Origin: JBBROS01 sp038229135 | GTDB lineage: Bacteria > Pseudomonadota > Alphaproteobacteria > Acetobacterales > Acetobacteraceae | Direction of reading: 5' to 3' | NCBI GenBank assembly: GCA_038229135.1 | Contig: JBBROS010000054.1 | Location: forward strand, 1 to 21,732 | DNA: 21,732 nucleotides | Part shown: one piece after another, positions 6,828 to 14,864 of the stretch | Numbering within the stretch: position 1 is the stretch's first letter | Layout: every line of letters begins with the position of its first letter | Translations under genes and position numbers: made by a program | The notes under the pieces: model-generated | Seen by the model: the letters and a program-made list of their open reading frames with translations, nothing else | The model's database searches: none | What the model was told of the DNA's origin: nothing

Positions 6828-8452
6828 CGGCACTGCTGTCCGTCGAGGGTCTGCGCGTAGATTTCCGGACGCGGCGGGGCGTGGTGGAGGCGTTGCGCGG
6901 CGTGGACCTGGTGGTGCGCGCCGGCGAGACGGTGGGGTTGGTCGGCGAGAGCGGGTCCGGCAAGTCGGTCATGGCCTATGCGGCGACGGGGCTGCTGGAC
7001 CGGGCCGGGCGGGTGAGCGGCGGGCGCATCCTTTGGGATGGGCGGGACCTGGTGGGGGTGTCGCGGCGGACCATGCAGGGGCTGCGCGGGGCCGCGATGT
7101 CCATGATCTTCCAGAACCCGCGGGCGGCGCTGAACCCGATCCGGCCCGTGGGGCTGCAGATTGCCGACGCTATCCGGGCGCATGAGAGCGTGGGGTGGGG
7201 CGAGGCGCGCAGGCGGGCGCTCGAGCTGCTGGAGGCGGTGCAGATCCGCAATGCCGCCGCCCGGCTCGAGGCGTATCCGCACGAGCTGTCGGGCGGCATG
7301 TGCCAGCGCGTGATGATCGCGGTGGCCATCGCCTGCTCGCCCCGGCTGCTGATCGCGGACGAGCCGACGACGGGGCTCGATGTGACGACGCAGGCGGCGG
7401 TGATGGATTTGCTGTCCGGCATCGTGGCGCGGCGGGGCATGGCGCTGGTGCTGATCACGCATGACCTGGGGCTGGCGGCGCAGTATTGCGGGCGGATCAG
7501 CGTCATGGAGCGGGGCGTGGTCGTGGAGGAGGCGGCTCCCGCGCGGCTGTTCGGCGCACCGGGGCACGCCTACACGCGGCGCCTGGTGGCCGCGAGCCCG
7601 CGGCGGGACAGCACGTTGGAGAGTATCAGCGAGGGTGGGGCGCTGCCCCCGGCCCCGCCGGTGGGGCCGCCGTTGCTCGAAGTCATGGAGCTCGAGCGGC
7701 GGTTCGGGGCCGTGCAGGCGGTGCGCGGCGTGTCGTTCACCGTGCATGCCGGGGAGAGCGTGGGGCTGGTGGGGGAGAGCGGTTCCGGCAAGAGCACGAT
7801 CAGCCGGCTGGTGTGCCGCCTGCTGGACCCGAGCGGCGGGAGGATCCGGTTCGCGGGGGAGGAGATCGGGGCGATGGGGGCCGCGACGTTCCACCGCTCG
7901 CGGCTGCGGCGCCAAGTGCAGATCGTGTTCCAGGACCCGGGCGACAGCCTGAACCCGCGCTGGAGTGCGGCGGACAGCATCGCGGACCCGCTACGGCGGC
8001 TGCTGGGGCTGCGGGATGCGCGGGAGATCGCGCGCCGAGTGGAGGGGTTGGCGGAGCGGGTGGGGTTGGAGGCCGGGCTGCTCGGGCGGTTCCCGCATCA
8101 GCTGAGCGGGGGGCAGAAGGCGCGGGTGGGCATCGCGCGGGCCATCGCGGCCGGGCCGAAGCTGCTGGTGCTGGACGAGCCGACGGCGTCGCTGGACGTG
8201 AGCGTGCAGGCGGTGGTGCTCCGCCTGCTGGAGCGGTTGCGGCGGGAGGAGGGGATTGCGTTCCTGTTCGTGAGCCACGACCTGAACGTGGTGCGGATGA
8301 TGTGCGGGCGGACGATCGTGTTGCAGGATGGGGCGGTGGTGGAGCAGGGGCCGAGCGCGGACGTGCTGGATTGCCCGACGGCGGACTACACCCGGCGGCT
8401 GGTGGCGGCGATCCCGCATTTTGCGCCGAGCGCTGCGCTGGAGGCGGCGTGA
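6824..8452 (+). CDS. Fused dipeptide-type ABC transporter ATPase (DppD-DppF in one chain)
   Basis: This 542-residue protein contains two complete ABC ATPase domains, so it alone powers the importer. Domain 1 has Walker A GESGSGKS (41-48), signature LSGGM at about 155 and Walker B LLIADEPTTGLD. Domain 2 has Walker A GESGSGKS (about 318), signature LSGGQ (about 427) and Walker B LLVLDEPTASLD. The first signature reads LSGGMCQRV instead of LSGGMRQRV, a mild change. Each domain ends with a tail like those of oligopeptide ATPases (YTRRLVAA), and a Pro-rich linker near 270-285 joins them. The GTG start at 6824 overlaps the DppC stop (GTGA), which fixes the start far downstream of the open frame's first ATG. 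Confidence 0.95.
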   Translation: MTALLSVEGLRVDFRTRRGVVEALRGVDLVVRAGETVGLVGESGSGKSVMAYAATGLLDRAGRVSGGRILWDGRDLVGVSRRTMQGLRGAAMSMIFQNPRAALNPIRPVGLQIADAIRAHESVGWGEARRRALELLEAVQIRNAAARLEAYPHELSGGMCQRVMIAVAIACSPRLLIADEPTTGLDVTTQAAVMDLLSGIVARRGMALVLITHDLGLAAQYCGRISVMERGVVVEEAAPARLFGAPGHAYTRRLVAASPRRDSTLESISEGGALPPAPPVGPPLLEVMELERRFGAVQAVRGVSFTVHAGESVGLVGESGSGKSTISRLVCRLLDPSGGRIRFAGEEIGAMGAATFHRSRLRRQVQIVFQDPGDSLNPRWSAADSIADPLRRLLGLRDAREIARRVEGLAERVGLEAGLLGRFPHQLSGGQKARVGIARAIAAGPKLLVLDEPTASLDVSVQAVVLRLLERLRREEGIAFLFVSHDLNVVRMMCGRTIVLQDGAVVEQGPSADVLDCPTADYTRRLVAAIPHFAPSAALEAA

Positions 8453-9906
8453 TGGACGGATTCGTGCCAGCGACCGAAAAGCTGGGCGAGGGCCTGGCGG
8501 CGCTTGGGGACCGGGTGCGGCGGGACCTCGAGATGACGGCTCATCCGCGGGCGGAGTGGCTGGCTCCGCGCATGTGGGGCGGCGCTCCGGCGCTGGACGT
8601 GCTGGTGGTTGGGGCCGGGCAGTCGGGCCAGGCGGCGGCGTTCGCGCTCCTGCGGGACCGGGTTCGGAACATCCTGGTGGTGGACAGGGCGGAGGCGGGG
8701 CTCGAGGGGCCATGGGTGACGTATGCGCGGATGCCGACGCTGCGGAGCCCGAAGGAGTTCACGGGGCCGGACCTCGGGATGCCGTCGTTGACGTTCCAGG
8801 CCTGGTATGAGGCGCAGCACGGGGCGGCGGCGTGGGAGCGGCTGCACCTGATCGGCAGCGCGGACTGGCAGGCCTACCTGATGTGGCACCGGGCGGTGCT
8901 GCAGCTGCCGGTGCGGAACGGGGCGGCGGTGGCCGGGCTCGGGCCGGGCGTGCTCGATGACGGTGGGCGCTGCGTGCTGGCGACGCTCCACACCGGGGAG
9001 GTGGTGGCCGCACGCAAGGTGGTGTTGGCCACCGGGCAGGATGGGACGGGGCGGTGGTGGATGCCCGACTTCGTCGAGGCGCTGCCGGCCGCCGTGCGGG
9101 CGCATACGTGCGAGCCGATCGAGTTCGAGGCGCTGCGGGGCAAGGTGGTGGCGGTGCTGGGCGCGGGCGCGTCGGCGATGGACAATGCGGCCATGGCGCT
9201 GGAGCACGGGGCGAAGGTGCACCTGTTCTGCCGCAGGGCGGAGCCGATGGTGGTGCAGCCGTATCGGTGGCTGACGTTTGCCGGGTTCCTGAAGCACATC
9301 GGGGAGATGCCGGACGAATGGCGCTGGCGGTTCATGGCGCACATCCTGCACATGCGGGAGGGGTTCCCGCCGGACACCTACAAGCGGGTGATGCGGCATG
9401 CGGCGTTCACGCTGCACGCCGGGCGGGGCTGGACGGGGGCGGCCGTGGAGGGCGCGCGGGTCCGGGTGGAGACGGTGCGAGGGCCATTCCTGGCGGACTA
9501 CCTGATCTGCGGCACCGGCGTGATGCACGACTTCGCCCGGCGGCCGGAGCTCGCGAGCGCGGCGGGAGCCATCGCGCGGTGGGGGGACCGGTTTGTGCCG
9601 CCCGAGGGGGAGGCGGATGCGCGGCTGGCGGGGTTCCCGTATCTGGGGCCGGACTACGCGTTCCAGGAGCGGGAGGCCGGGGCGGCGCCGTGGCTCGCGG
9701 ACGTGCACCTGTTCGCCATCGGGGCGACGATGAGCTTCGGCCCTTCGGGTAGCTCGATCAACGCGATGACGACGGCGATCCCGCGGCTGGTGGCGGGTGT
9801 GACGCGGGGTCTGTTCGCGGCGGATCTGGAGCGGCACTGGGCGGGGCTGCTGGCATACGACGTGAAGCAGGTGGAGCTGGATTGGGGGCGGGTGGAGACG
9901 GGCTGA
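8452..9906 (+). CDS. FAD/NAD(P)-binding oxidoreductase, flavin monooxygenase-like
   Basis: The 484-residue protein has two dinucleotide-binding motifs: VLVVGAGQSGQAA (GAGQSG at 54-59, FAD) and VAVLGAGASAMDNA (about 235-247, NADPH). This spacing is typical of class B flavoprotein monooxygenases and related Pyr_redox_3 proteins. TLRSPKEFTGP and GATMSFGPSGSSINAM near the C-terminus are further conserved-looking stretches. I do not see a clean FXGXXXHXXX[W/F] Baeyer-Villiger/FMO fingerprint. No signal peptide, so it is cytoplasmic. The start overlaps the ATPase stop (TGATG), so it belongs to the transport operon and probably oxidises the imported compound or a derivative. Substrate is unknown. 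Confidence 0.88.
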   Translation: MDGFVPATEKLGEGLAALGDRVRRDLEMTAHPRAEWLAPRMWGGAPALDVLVVGAGQSGQAAAFALLRDRVRNILVVDRAEAGLEGPWVTYARMPTLRSPKEFTGPDLGMPSLTFQAWYEAQHGAAAWERLHLIGSADWQAYLMWHRAVLQLPVRNGAAVAGLGPGVLDDGGRCVLATLHTGEVVAARKVVLATGQDGTGRWWMPDFVEALPAAVRAHTCEPIEFEALRGKVVAVLGAGASAMDNAAMALEHGAKVHLFCRRAEPMVVQPYRWLTFAGFLKHIGEMPDEWRWRFMAHILHMREGFPPDTYKRVMRHAAFTLHAGRGWTGAAVEGARVRVETVRGPFLADYLICGTGVMHDFARRPELASAAGAIARWGDRFVPPEGEADARLAGFPYLGPDYAFQEREAGAAPWLADVHLFAIGATMSFGPSGSSINAMTTAIPRLVAGVTRGLFAADLERHWAGLLAYDVKQVELDWGRVETG

Positions 9907-9922
9907 CCGGTTCCGTGGTCAG
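9903..9922. other. Inverted repeat spanning two convergent stop codons
   Basis: CTGACC (9903-9908) and GGTCAG (9917-9922) are exact reverse complements around 8 nt. The TGA of the flavoprotein gene lies in one arm and the TGA of chaA (read as TCA) in the other. Only 12 bp separates the convergent genes, so this short hairpin is the only candidate termination structure here. Confidence 0.3.
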
Positions 9923-11016
9923 GGCACCGCGGTGAGGAACAGGTAGGACGTCGCGATGGTGAGGTGGACGGCTCCCTGTAGCAAGGTGGTGCGGCCGGTG
10001 CCGAGCGTGAGCGTGAGGGTAAGCAGGGTAAGGGCCAGGAACACGGTGCCCTGCGGATCGAGCCCGAGCGTGAGGGGCTGGCCGGTGGTGAGGCTGAGCA
10101 CGGCGACCGCGGGGATGGTGAGGCCGATGCTGGCGAGGGCCGAGCCGAGGGCGAGGTTGAGGCTGGTCTGGAGCTGGTTCTGACGTGCCGCACGGATGGC
10201 GGTGATGGTCTCGGGCAACAGGACGATGGCGGCGATGATGATGCCGAGGAGCGCCTTGGGCAGTTCGGCCTGCGCGATGGCGGCCTCGAGCGTCGGGGAG
10301 AGGGCCTTGGCGAGCGCGACCGTGACCACGAGCGACACCGTGAGCAGCAAGGCGGCGAGCCAGGCCTGGCCAGTGGTGGGGGGTGGGCCATGGTGGTGGG
10401 GCTCAACGTCCTCCGCGTCGTCCACCTCACGGGCCCGGGCCTGGGTGAAGTCGGCTTTGTGGGTGATGGTCTGGACGAAGACGAAGGTGCCGTAGAGCAC
10501 GAGCGACACCACCCCGGCAAAGGCGAGCTGGTGCGGGCTGAAGATGGGGCCCGGGATGGCCGTGGTGTAGTTCGGGACGACAAGGGTGAGCACGGTCAGC
10601 GCGCCCAGCACGGCGACCGAGCCGGCGGCGCCTTGAAGGCGGAAGCCCTGGGTGCCGTGCCGCAGCCCGCCCACCACGAGGCAGAGGCCCACGACGCCGT
10701 TGGCGACGAGCATGACGGCCGCGAACACCGTGTCCCGGGCGAGTGCCTCCTGGCCGGAGGGCTTGCCGAGCATGACGCTGAGGATGAGCCCGACCTCGAT
10801 GATGGTCACGGCGAGGGCGAGCACGAGCGTGCCGAAGGGCTCGCCGATGCGGTGCGCGACCAGCTCGGCATGGTGGACGGCGGCAAAGACGGTGGCGAGG
10901 AGGGCGGCGGCGCAGGCGATGCCGAGCGCAAGCGGGAGGCCGAGCACGAAGGCGGCGACAGCGAGAGGCAGCGCGGCCAGGGGGGCCGCCCAGGTCCAAA
11001 CGGGAAAGACGGTCAT
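9919..11016 (-). CDS. chaA: Ca2+/H+ antiporter, ChaA-type
   Basis: This inner-membrane cation exchanger of the CaCA superfamily has 365 residues and about eleven hydrophobic segments. The two inverted ion-binding repeats are visible. The first contains GEPFGTLVLALAVTIIEVGL (about 58-77). The second contains IVLLPETITAIRAARQNQLQ followed by TSLNLALGSALASIGLTIP (about 265-305). Each carries the conserved acidic residue (E in IIEV and in LPET). A cytoplasmic loop between the halves holds an acidic, His-rich stretch EVDDAEDVEPHHHG, a plausible regulatory cation site. The start overlaps the stop of the small upstream gene (ATGA). It would exchange Ca2+ or Na+/K+ for protons. The link to the arginine genes upstream is positional only. 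Confidence 0.92.
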   Translation of the reverse strand: MTVFPVWTWAAPLAALPLAVAAFVLGLPLALGIACAAALLATVFAAVHHAELVAHRIGEPFGTLVLALAVTIIEVGLILSVMLGKPSGQEALARDTVFAAVMLVANGVVGLCLVVGGLRHGTQGFRLQGAAGSVAVLGALTVLTLVVPNYTTAIPGPIFSPHQLAFAGVVSLVLYGTFVFVQTITHKADFTQARAREVDDAEDVEPHHHGPPPTTGQAWLAALLLTVSLVVTVALAKALSPTLEAAIAQAELPKALLGIIIAAIVLLPETITAIRAARQNQLQTSLNLALGSALASIGLTIPAVAVLSLTTGQPLTLGLDPQGTVFLALTLLTLTLTLGTGRTTLLQGAVHLTIATSYLFLTAVP

Positions 11017-11303
11017 GACTCCGCGGCGATCTCGGCCTCGGCGGCGTCGAGCGCCACGGTCAGGGCAGTCAACTGGGCGTCCTCCAGCCCGGCGTGGCGC
11101 AGGGCGCGCATGAGCGGGCCGCGGCAGGGCTCGAACTCGGCACCGAGCATGTCGGAGGGCGCGGCGCGGGCCTTGGAGCGGGCGAGGCAGTCCGCGTAGG
11201 CGTCGCGGGCGGTTGCCACTTCGGCCGTTTTGGGCAGCAGCGCGAAAACTTCGTCCAGGGTGGAATCGGTCCAGCCGGGGGTGGCGGGGATGTTTTCGGT
11301 CAA
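11013..11303 (-). CDS. Small unknown protein between argF and chaA
   Basis: I do not recognise this protein. The frame is open far upstream, but the useful region begins after the repeat at 11331-11375. A TTG at 11303 gives 96 residues (LTENIPATPGWTDS...). No ATG occurs before residue ~57 and no clear ribosome binding site is visible, so the start is uncertain. The product looks helical and soluble, with two Cys (YADCLARS and FEPCRGPLM) and an acidic Ala-rich C-terminus. Its stop overlaps the chaA ATG, which supports it being translated and coupled to the antiporter. Confidence 0.55.
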   Translation of the reverse strand: MTENIPATPGWTDSTLDEVFALLPKTAEVATARDAYADCLARSKARAAPSDMLGAEFEPCRGPLMRALRHAGLEDAQLTALTVALDAAEAEIAAES

Positions 11304-11330
11304 ACTGCGCGTCGGGTTTGCGCTGCTTGG

Positions 11331-11375
11331 CTCCCCCTCTCCCCAGCCCTCTCCCGCGAGGGGAGAGGGGGCTGG
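11331..11375. repeat. Dispersed CTCACCCC-type palindrome, copy B, in the argF 3' region
   Basis: CTCCCCCTCTCCCCAGCCCT is followed by CTCTCCC-GCGA-GGGGAGAGGGGG. The inner CTCTCCC/GGGAGAG arms form a compact GC hairpin and the outer CCCCCTCTCC pairs with GGAGAGGGGG. It lies between the argF stop and the next small gene and could act as an attenuator or mRNA-end stabiliser. Confidence 0.7.
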
Positions 11376-11388
11376 CGGTCCCCTGTCG

Positions 11389-12342
11389 TCAGCGGAGGTC
11401 GCCCAGGGACCAGGCCAGGATTCCCTTCTGGGCATGGAGGCGGTTCTCGGCGCCGTCGAACACCACGGATTGGGGGCCGTCGATGACCTCCGCGGTGACT
11501 TCCTCGCCGCGGTGGGCTGGGAGGCAGTGCATGAAGAGAGCGTCCGGGGCGGCGCCGCGCATGAGGCGGGCGTCGACCTGGTAGGGGGCGAGCAGGTTGT
11601 GGCGGTTCTCGGCCGGGTCGTCGGCCATGCTGAGCCAGGCGTCCGTGACCACGCAGCGGGCGCCGGCGACGGCCTCGTGCGGGTCGGAGCCGACCTCGAT
11701 GCGCGCACCCTGGGCGCGGGCCCAGTCGAGGATGGCGGGGTTGGGGCGGAGCTGCTCGGGGGTGGCGATACGGAGGGTGAAGCCGAAGCGAACGGCCGCC
11801 TCGATCCAGGAGCAGGCGACGTTGTTACCGTCGCCGACCCAGGCGACGACCTGGTTGGCGATGGGGCCACGGTGCTCCTCGAAGGTGAGGATGTCAGCCA
11901 TGAGCTGGCAGGGGTGGCTCTTGTTCGTGAGGCCGTTCAGCACCGGGACCGTGGCGTGCGCAGCCATCTCGTGCAGACGGGCGGCGTTGTCCGTCCGGAG
12001 CATGATGGCGTCGACGTAGCGCGAGAGGACACGGGCGGTGTCGGCCACCGTTTCACCCCGGCCGAGCTGGAGTTCGGCCGCGGTGAGGTTCACGACGTCG
12101 CCGCCGAGCTGCTTCATGGCGAGCTCGAAGCTGACGCGGGTACGGGTGCTGGGCTTCTCGAAGATGAGCGCCAGGGTCTGCCCGGCGAGTGGCCGGGCGG
12201 GGGTGCGCGTGCGCTTGTAGCCCGCGGCGGCATCGAGCATGCCGCGGAGGGTCGCTGCGTCGAAGTCCTTCAGGTCGAGGAAGTGTCGTGGCGGCCCCGG
12301 CTCGGTGTCGAGCGGGGTGGCGCGGCGGAGGGCGCCGTTCAT
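11389..12342 (-). CDS. argF: Ornithine carbamoyltransferase
   Basis: The enzyme transfers the carbamoyl group from carbamoyl phosphate to ornithine, making citrulline in cytoplasmic arginine biosynthesis. All family signatures are present in 317 residues (usual size): S65-TRTR for carbamoyl phosphate, H143-PCQ, DGNNVACS (171-178), and FMHCLPAHRGEEV with the catalytic Cys273 in the HCLP motif. The SMADD stretch near 238 matches the ornithine-binding loop (usually SMG). The ATG at 12342 overlaps the argD stop (ATGA), so the larger upstream extension of the open frame is rejected. Confidence 0.97.
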   Translation of the reverse strand: MNGALRRATPLDTEPGPPRHFLDLKDFDAATLRGMLDAAAGYKRTRTPARPLAGQTLALIFEKPSTRTRVSFELAMKQLGGDVVNLTAAELQLGRGETVADTARVLSRYVDAIMLRTDNAARLHEMAAHATVPVLNGLTNKSHPCQLMADILTFEEHRGPIANQVVAWVGDGNNVACSWIEAAVRFGFTLRIATPEQLRPNPAILDWARAQGARIEVGSDPHEAVAGARCVVTDAWLSMADDPAENRHNLLAPYQVDARLMRGAAPDALFMHCLPAHRGEEVTAEVIDGPQSVVFDGAENRLHAQKGILAWSLGDLR

Positions 12343-13535
12343 TTTGCCGCTATCGCTTGATGCGCGGGCGTGCAGCGGCGGGCGCCGCGGTGGATCATGG
12401 CGAGGGCCGTGTCCACGTCCTCGTCCGTGAGGACGAGGGGCGGCACCAGGCGAACCACGTTGTCCCCGGCCGTGACCGTCAGCAGGCCTTCGGCGGTGAA
12501 GGCCTCCTGCAGCTCCGTGTTTGGCACGACGGCCTTCAACCCCAGGATCAGCCCGGCGCCGCGTGCATCCTCGAGGACCGTGGGGTTCTCGCGGACGATC
12601 TCGAGCAGGCCGTGCCACAGGCGGCGGGCCTTGCGGTCCACGTCGTCCAGGAACCCTGGTGCAAGAATGACGTCGAGCACGGCGTTCGCGGCGGCGCAGG
12701 CGAGGGGGTTGCCGCCGAAGGTCGTGCCGTGCGTGCCGGGCACCAGGTGCTTGGCGACGGCCTCGGTGGCGAGCACGGCGCCCATGGGGAAACCGCCGGC
12801 GATGCCCTTGGCGATGGACATGACGTCGGGCGCTATGCCGGCCCATTCATGCGCGAAGAGCTTGCCCGTCCGGCCCATGCCGCACTGCACCTCGTCGAGG
12901 CCGAGCAGGATGCCGAACTCGTCGCAGGCTGTGCGGAGGTCCCGCAGGAACTGGAGCTCGGCCGGGCGGACGCCGCCCTCGCCCTGCACGGGCTCGATCA
13001 TGATGCCGACGGTATTCGGGCCGATCGCGTCCCGCACGGCGTTCATGTTGCCGAAAGGCACGTGGTCGAAGCCGTCCACCTCGGGGCCGAAGCCCTTGAG
13101 GTATTTGGCGTTGCCGGTGGCGGCGAGCATGGCCAGCGTGCGGCCGTGGAAGGCGCCGTCGAAGCAGATGACGCGGTAGCGCTCCGGGTGGCCGTCGTCG
13201 TAGGCGGCGCGGCGCATCATCTTGACCATGCCTTCGTTGGCTTCGGCGCCCGAATTGCAGAAGAAGATGCTGTCGGCGAACGTGGCCGCGACGAAGCGCT
13301 CGGCCAGGCGCTCGGCTTGGGGCACGCGGTAGAGGTTGCTCGTGTGCATCACCCGGGCCGCCTGCTCGGCGATGGCCTGCACGAGATGCTTGTGGCCGTG
13401 GCCGAGGGAGGACGTGGCGATGCCGGCGCCGAAGTCGAGGAATCGTCGCCCATCCACCGTGAACAGCCAGGCGCCCTCGCCCCGCTCGAAGGCGAGGGGT
13501 GCGCGGTTGTAGGTGGGCATCAGGGCGGGGATCAT
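12339..13535 (-). CDS. argD: Acetylornithine aminotransferase
   Basis: A PLP-dependent class III aminotransferase of 398 residues that converts N-acetylglutamate semialdehyde and glutamate to N-acetylornithine and 2-oxoglutarate in arginine synthesis. Visible landmarks are MPTYNRAPLAFERGEGAWLF at the N-terminus, FFCNSGAEANEG (91-102, phosphate contact), AFHGRT (128-133), LDEVQCGMGRTG with Asp214, and the Schiff-base Lys243 in SIAKGIAGGFPMG. THGTTFGGNPLACAA follows. Related members can also act on succinyldiaminopimelate. It is the first gene of the argD-argF-unknown-chaA cluster. Confidence 0.96.
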   Translation of the reverse strand: MIPALMPTYNRAPLAFERGEGAWLFTVDGRRFLDFGAGIATSSLGHGHKHLVQAIAEQAARVMHTSNLYRVPQAERLAERFVAATFADSIFFCNSGAEANEGMVKMMRRAAYDDGHPERYRVICFDGAFHGRTLAMLAATGNAKYLKGFGPEVDGFDHVPFGNMNAVRDAIGPNTVGIMIEPVQGEGGVRPAELQFLRDLRTACDEFGILLGLDEVQCGMGRTGKLFAHEWAGIAPDVMSIAKGIAGGFPMGAVLATEAVAKHLVPGTHGTTFGGNPLACAAANAVLDVILAPGFLDDVDRKARRLWHGLLEIVRENPTVLEDARGAGLILGLKAVVPNTELQEAFTAEGLLTVTAGDNVVRLVPPLVLTDEDVDTALAMIHRGARRCTPAHQAIAAK

Positions 13536-13849
13536 GACGGGGTGGGCACCTCTGTTGGACGCGTGTTCGGGGTTGAGCCGGCCGTGAGCGAGGACGGGCG
13601 CGGCACTCGACAGATTGGCGGGGCTGGGTGGCGCAAGTCAATGATTGCGGTCGGTCGGCTCAGCGCCGGGCCGAGTGAGACGACTGACAACCTTGCGCTC
13701 GACGGCAGGAAATAGAATAGATTACCTGTCGGGGGGAGCGCAGACGGATGGCCAATGACAGTTGGGTGTATCAGGGTCGGCAGTATCACCAGTAGTTCGG
13801 GCACGGGACGAAGCCAGGCGACCTCAGGGCGCATGTTAGCCACGAACAC
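13536..13849. other. Intergenic region upstream of argD, lower GC
   Basis: No convincing gene is seen. The minus-strand frame open through this stretch has no family-like features and reads through the probable argD promoter. GC content falls from about 13640 rightward (for example AATAGAATAGATTACC near 13711), which marks the left boundary of the compositional island. Confidence 0.5.
13612..13641 (-). promoter_or_regulatory. Candidate argD promoter
   Basis: On the minus strand TTGACT (13641-13636) matches a -35 box. A weak -10 candidate CAATCT (13617-13612) follows after 18 nt, about 77 nt before the argD ATG. The -35 is good and the -10 poor. I see no clear arginine-repressor operator. Confidence 0.3.
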
Positions 13850-14467
13850 GTGCCAGCGCTCGAGGACCGAATCCACAATGTCGGGCTGACGCTGATCGCC
13901 TCACTGCCGGCCTCGAAGCGCCACCACGCGGTTGGAAGGCTAGCGAATACCGATCACGAGCGGCTTGACAGAGTTCTGGCTGCGGCCGTGACCGCTTTCC
14001 CATTAGGCATCAATTTCGCTTCTCGTGTGCTCGGGGCTTCAGCCGACGCGCCCGGTATAGCGTCTTTCGTCGAGGGCGCAGGCCGTCTCCGCGAGGCGGC
14101 AACGAGCGCAGACATTCGGAGTGCTACCGATCTGATTGCCCAAAGCGCGCTGCAGGTGGGACTGGACCGCTTTCAGGCATTCTTGCTTCGAGCGGACGAG
14201 GCAGCTGGCCAAAATCCAGGTCGGCGTGAAGCTGTGCCGCCCACGTCTGCTCCGCCTCTGGGCGAAGTGCAGCTTGTCGCCAAAGGTGATCTGCGATGCG
14301 AGGGCTATCCAGCGGGCTGCAGTTCTGGAGGGACTTACGGCTCAACGGCGATGTATCGCCTGTTCGAGCTCAACCTGTGTCGTTCATGCGCGGTGAAGTC
14401 TATGGACCTGGGTGATGAGAGCGGACCACAACAGTCGTACATCCTACGGCGTTACCTACTGCAGTAG
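13850..14467 (+). CDS. Unrecognised protein with a Cys-rich C-terminus (low-GC island)
   Basis: This 205-residue frame starts at GTG; no ATG lies between it and an upstream in-frame stop near 13791, and no strong ribosome binding site is seen, so the N-terminus is uncertain. Residues ~1-125 look helical and hydrophilic-amphipathic. The C-terminal third contains CEGYPAGC and, about 23 residues on, LCRSC. This CX6C...CX2C arrangement could bind zinc. Base composition and codon use (for example CTA, TTA-type and A/T-ending codons) differ from the neighbouring genes, which suggests transfer or a decaying gene. It is followed after 13 nt by another unknown gene on the same strand. No function is assigned. 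Confidence 0.5.
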   Translation: MPALEDRIHNVGLTLIASLPASKRHHAVGRLANTDHERLDRVLAAAVTAFPLGINFASRVLGASADAPGIASFVEGAGRLREAATSADIRSATDLIAQSALQVGLDRFQAFLLRADEAAGQNPGRREAVPPTSAPPLGEVQLVAKGDLRCEGYPAGCSSGGTYGSTAMYRLFELNLCRSCAVKSMDLGDESGPQQSYILRRYLLQ

Positions 14468-14470
14468 ATT

Positions 14471-14475
14471 GGAGG
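14471..14475 (+). promoter_or_regulatory. Strong ribosome binding site
   Basis: GGAGG stands 5 nt before the ATG at 14481. It settles the start of the 127-aa unknown gene downstream of the longer open frame's first ATG at 14412, which would overlap the previous gene. Confidence 0.65.
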
Positions 14476-14480
14476 CCGCT

Positions 14481-14864
14481 ATGGACAAGTACACATCGGA
14501 ATTGAAGACGATTATCCTTGGACAACTCATAAACGCAGTCACCAGTGCCGGGATCGATATCACCTGTCAGGTGGTTTCGATCGCAGGAGATGTGTTGTCT
14601 TGCCACGACATCATGCGCAATGACGATGTCCGGTTCTCATTGACGACCGGCTATCAGCTCGGGATCGATACGGATCGTAGGGCACGCATTCAGTCCATTG
14701 CACGTGTGCCTACGCCTGTTCAAGAGACGTTGCTCACCCTGCAGCGGAGGATGCTAGCTCACACTCCCACGCGACCTTTCAAGCTGACTGAGCACGAAAA
14801 GGACGCTCTTTTATTCATCGGGGAGTTTTACGAAGCCAACCCAATCACCTCGCTTCCAGACTGA
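14481..14864 (+). CDS. Unrecognised 127-aa protein (low-GC island)
   Basis: The ATG at 14481 follows a perfectly placed GGAGG. The product begins MDKYTSELKTIILGQLINAV and appears soluble. It has an amphipathic N-terminal helix, a beta-like middle (ITCQVVSIAGDVLSC) and a helical C-terminus (LTEHEKDALLFIGEFYEANP). No signal peptide or membrane segment is seen. GC is near 50%, far below that of recX and argD on either side. The two Cys at about 29 and 41 are not an obvious metal site. The clean start signal and 13-nt spacing from the previous frame suggest a real two-gene transcription unit. I recognise no family. Confidence 0.65.
   Translation: MDKYTSELKTIILGQLINAVTSAGIDITCQVVSIAGDVLSCHDIMRNDDVRFSLTTGYQLGIDTDRRARIQSIARVPTPVQETLLTLQRRMLAHTPTRPFKLTEHEKDALLFIGEFYEANPITSLPD

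Noticed and set aside
8386..9837. Long antisense frame (483 aa) opposite the flavoprotein gene
   Set aside because: Arg/His/Pro-rich shadow; the plus-strand frame has two clean Rossmann motifs.
12189..13715. 508-aa plus-strand frame across argD
   Set aside because: Gly/Ala/Glu-rich shadow with no domain, opposite an unmistakable aminotransferase.
13532..13876. 114-aa minus-strand frame upstream of argD
   Set aside because: It covers the probable argD promoter, lacks a convincing ribosome binding site and shows no family features.
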